From the NCBI GenBank assembly GCA_964577715.1, contig CAZOAA010000008.1:1-50774 (forward strand): a stretch of 50,774 bases of DNA, written 5' to 3'. Below the pieces are notes generated by a model that had not been told where the DNA came from, did no database searches, and saw nothing but the letters and a program-made list of their open reading frames with translations. The DNA comes from SUP05 sp964577715. GTDB taxonomy: Bacteria > Pseudomonadota > Gammaproteobacteria > PS1 > Pseudothioglobaceae. Of the stretch, positions 48,966 through 50,774 are shown piece by piece (the stretch's first letter is position 1; each line of letters starts with the position of its first letter). A program made the position numbers and the translations under genes.

Positions 48966-49583
48966 ATGTTAACCATTGCCCTATCTAAAGGTAGAATTCT
49001 TAAACAAACTCTACCTTTGTTAAAAAAAGCTGGACTGGAAATCTCTGATGAAGAGCTTAATTCCAGAAAGCTGATTCTTGACACCAATCTTATTGATGTC
49101 AAAGTTATTGTCATTCGTGCCACTGATGTGCCAGTATTTGTACAACACGGTGCTGCTGATATGGGTATTGCTGGTAAAGATGTCTTGCTTGAACACGGTG
49201 CAAACGGTTTGTTCGAATTATTAGATTTAGGTATTGCTAAATGTAAACTCATGGTTGCGGCTAGTGACGAAGACAAACTAGAACAAAACACATTAAAAAT
49301 TGCTACTAAGTATGTCAATTCAGCCAAGCGTTATTTTGAAACAAAAGGCCAACAAATTGAAATTATCAAACTTTACGGTGCGATGGAGCTTGCTCCAGTT
49401 GTAGGCTTGGCACACTGTATTGTCGATTTGGTTGATACTGGCAACACGCTTAAAGCTAATGGTTTAAAACCCCTTGAGCACATTGAGGATATTTCTTCTC
49501 GATTAGTGGTTAACGCTGCATCATTCAAAACTAAAAACATCCAAATTAAAACTTGGGTTAAAGGTATCGAACAAAGCCTATGA
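48966..49583 (+). CDS. hisG: ATP phosphoribosyltransferase, short form
   Basis: A 205-aa HisG opening MLTIALSKGRILKQTLPLL, with IRATDVPVFVQHGAADMGIAGKDVL and YGAMELAPVVGLAHCIVDLVDTGNTL (PRPP binding). The C-terminal regulatory domain of the 300-aa long form is absent. Short-form enzymes need HisZ for activity and histidine feedback; no hisZ lies in the window. The hisD start overlaps its stop. Confidence 0.96.
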   Translation: MLTIALSKGRILKQTLPLLKKAGLEISDEELNSRKLILDTNLIDVKVIVIRATDVPVFVQHGAADMGIAGKDVLLEHGANGLFELLDLGIAKCKLMVAASDEDKLEQNTLKIATKYVNSAKRYFETKGQQIEIIKLYGAMELAPVVGLAHCIVDLVDTGNTLKANGLKPLEHIEDISSRLVVNAASFKTKNIQIKTWVKGIEQSL

Positions 49584-50774
49584 TTACTCAGCTATCTTCA
49601 ACTCAGGCTGATTTTCAAGAAAAGTTATCTAAATTACTAGCTTGGGAAAGTGTTTCAAATACTGACGTTGCAAAAACTGTTGATGATATTATTGCCAATA
49701 TTAAAGCCAATGGCAATCAGGCATTAGTCGAATACTCAGTTAAATTTGATGGTGTTAATGCCTCTAACATGTCTGAGCTTACTATATCAAAAACCGCTTT
49801 AAAAGAAGCTTTTGACACACTAGATGTGAATGAAAAAACCGCACTACAAAGCGCGGCTGATCGTGTACGCGCCTACCACGAAAAACAAAAACAAGATACT
49901 TGGACTTACACTGAAGATGACGGCACCATATTAGGGCAAAAAGTCACGCCACTTGATCGCGTGGGTTTGTACGTGCCTGGCGGCAAAGCTGCTTACCCTT
50001 CTTCGGTACTGATGAATGCCATTCCTGCAAAAGTTGCTGGTGTTGAAGAGCTTATTATGGTGGTGCCTACACCTAATGGAGTAACGAATCAGTTAGTGCT
50101 AGCAGCCGCTTATATTTCAGGGGTTGATAAGGTATTCACCGTTGGTGGTGCTCAAGCAGTAGCAGCACTAGCTTATGGCACACAAACCATTCCAAAAGTC
50201 GACAAAATTGTTGGCCCGGGTAATATTTATGTTGCTACTGCTAAACGCGTAGTATTTGGTCAAGTAGGCATTGATATGATTGCCGGTCCAAGTGAAATTT
50301 TAATTATATGTGATGGCAAAACCAACCCTGATTGGATTGCGATGGATTTGTTCTCTCAAGCCGAACATGACGAAGATGCACAATCAATCTTACTTTGCCC
50401 AGATGCTAACTTTATCAAACAAGTCAAAGCAAGTATTACTAAGCTACTACCAACGATGGATCGCAAAGCTATTATCGCCACTGCACTTAAAGATCGTGGC
50501 GCACTTATTCAAACCAAAGACATGGATGAGGCGATTGCCATTTCTAATCAAATCGCTCCTGAACACTTAGAGCTCTCTGTAGAAGACCCTAAAAGCATGC
50601 TAGATGATATCAAACATGCCGGTGCAATATTCATGGGTAGAAACACTTGTGAAGCTTTGGGTGATTATTGTGCAGGACCAAACCACGTATTGCCAACCTC
50701 TGGTACGGCGCGTTTTTCATCGCCTTTAGGTGTGTATGATTTTCAAAAGAAATCTAGCTTAATTATGGTGTCTG
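49580..50774 (+). CDS. hisD: Histidinol dehydrogenase, cut by window edge
   Basis: An open frame from ATG at 49580 (ATGA overlap with hisG) to the right edge, 398 codons. LDRVGLYVPGGKAAYPSSVLMNAIPA, VGGAQAVAALAYGT, KIVGPGNIYVATAKR and DMIAGPSEILII are diagnostic HisD blocks; SQAEHDEDAQS and NHVLPTSGTARF hold zinc and substrate residues. It oxidises histidinol to histidine in two steps. Only the last 30 or so residues are missing. Confidence 0.95.
   Translation, partial: MITQLSSTQADFQEKLSKLLAWESVSNTDVAKTVDDIIANIKANGNQALVEYSVKFDGVNASNMSELTISKTALKEAFDTLDVNEKTALQSAADRVRAYHEKQKQDTWTYTEDDGTILGQKVTPLDRVGLYVPGGKAAYPSSVLMNAIPAKVAGVEELIMVVPTPNGVTNQLVLAAAYISGVDKVFTVGGAQAVAALAYGTQTIPKVDKIVGPGNIYVATAKRVVFGQVGIDMIAGPSEILIICDGKTNPDWIAMDLFSQAEHDEDAQSILLCPDANFIKQVKASITKLLPTMDRKAIIATALKDRGALIQTKDMDEAIAISNQIAPEHLELSVEDPKSMLDDIKHAGAIFMGRNTCEALGDYCAGPNHVLPTSGTARFSSPLGVYDFQKKSSLIMVS

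Noticed and set aside
1..50774. CRISPR array or complete insertion sequence
   Set aside because: No regularly spaced repeats and no transposase frame were seen in any part of the window.

Overview
The window is an AT-rich gammaproteobacterial chromosome segment. Gene content and local order (divergent metG/mrp, isc operon with hscBA and fdx, cmk-rpsA-ihfB, mlaC-murA-hisG-hisD, stand-alone CcmH, small periplasmic c-type cytochromes, a periplasmic rhodanese fusion, DUF302) suggest a sulfur-oxidising marine lineage near the SUP05/Thioglobus group. That placement is inference; no rRNA or sox/dsr genes are present to fix it. Most of the window is ordinary housekeeping DNA. The accessory part is the first 5.2 kb.

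Region 1 (1-5213, accessory). The 5' end of an oligopeptidase A gene (prlC, running off the left edge) is followed upstream by a parDE-type toxin-antitoxin pair, and beyond that by a second, broken copy of the prlC 5' end. A tRNA-Ser(GGA), with a degraded tRNA-Ser-like 3' end beside it, lies next. Then comes a minus-strand cassette: HTH regulator, possible 48-aa ORF, DUF2130 coiled-coil/nuclease-like protein and HNH endonuclease, the last two joined stop-to-start. The regulator has a strong promoter whose spacer is filled by a palindrome. This is the best candidate for an undescribed system (defence or mobile-element module).

Region 2 (5214-22694). metG and mrp diverge. A complete isc cluster (iscR-iscS-iscU-iscA-hscB-hscA-fdx, minus strand) sits downstream of cysE, with an IscR-type promoter before iscR. 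Upstream of cysE is a tight minus-strand run lysC-ilvE-zinc finger-aroK-TolC family-M61 protease-ttcA-LpxL family, mostly with overlapping stop/start codons.

Region 3 (22754-28912). An RND/MMPL exporter, a large outer-membrane barrel protein and a LolA-like periplasmic protein form an envelope export set, with terminators between the transcription units.

Region 4 (29186-36000). An M48 membrane protease, two small paralogous monohaem cytochromes and rsgA on the plus strand, a periplasmic rhodanese-metallo-beta-lactamase fusion with an eroded metal site, a secreted DUF302 protein with an Asn/Gly/Phe repeat head, a DUF423 membrane protein, a 138-aa unknown and a zinc-ribbon methyltransferase.

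Region 5 (36022-42486, minus strand). slyD, tRNA-Lys(TTT), ihfB, rpsA, cmk, lysS, TPR protein, yjbQ and a CcmH-like gene. The five genes from ccmH to cmk are chained by 4-nt overlaps, and rpsA is bracketed by two perfect hairpins.

Region 6 (42526-50774). An ABC-F ATPase and a HAD phosphatase on the plus strand, a 57-aa two-helix membrane ORF and uvrC on the minus strand, then mlaC-murA-hisG(short form)-hisD on the plus strand, hisD running off the right edge.
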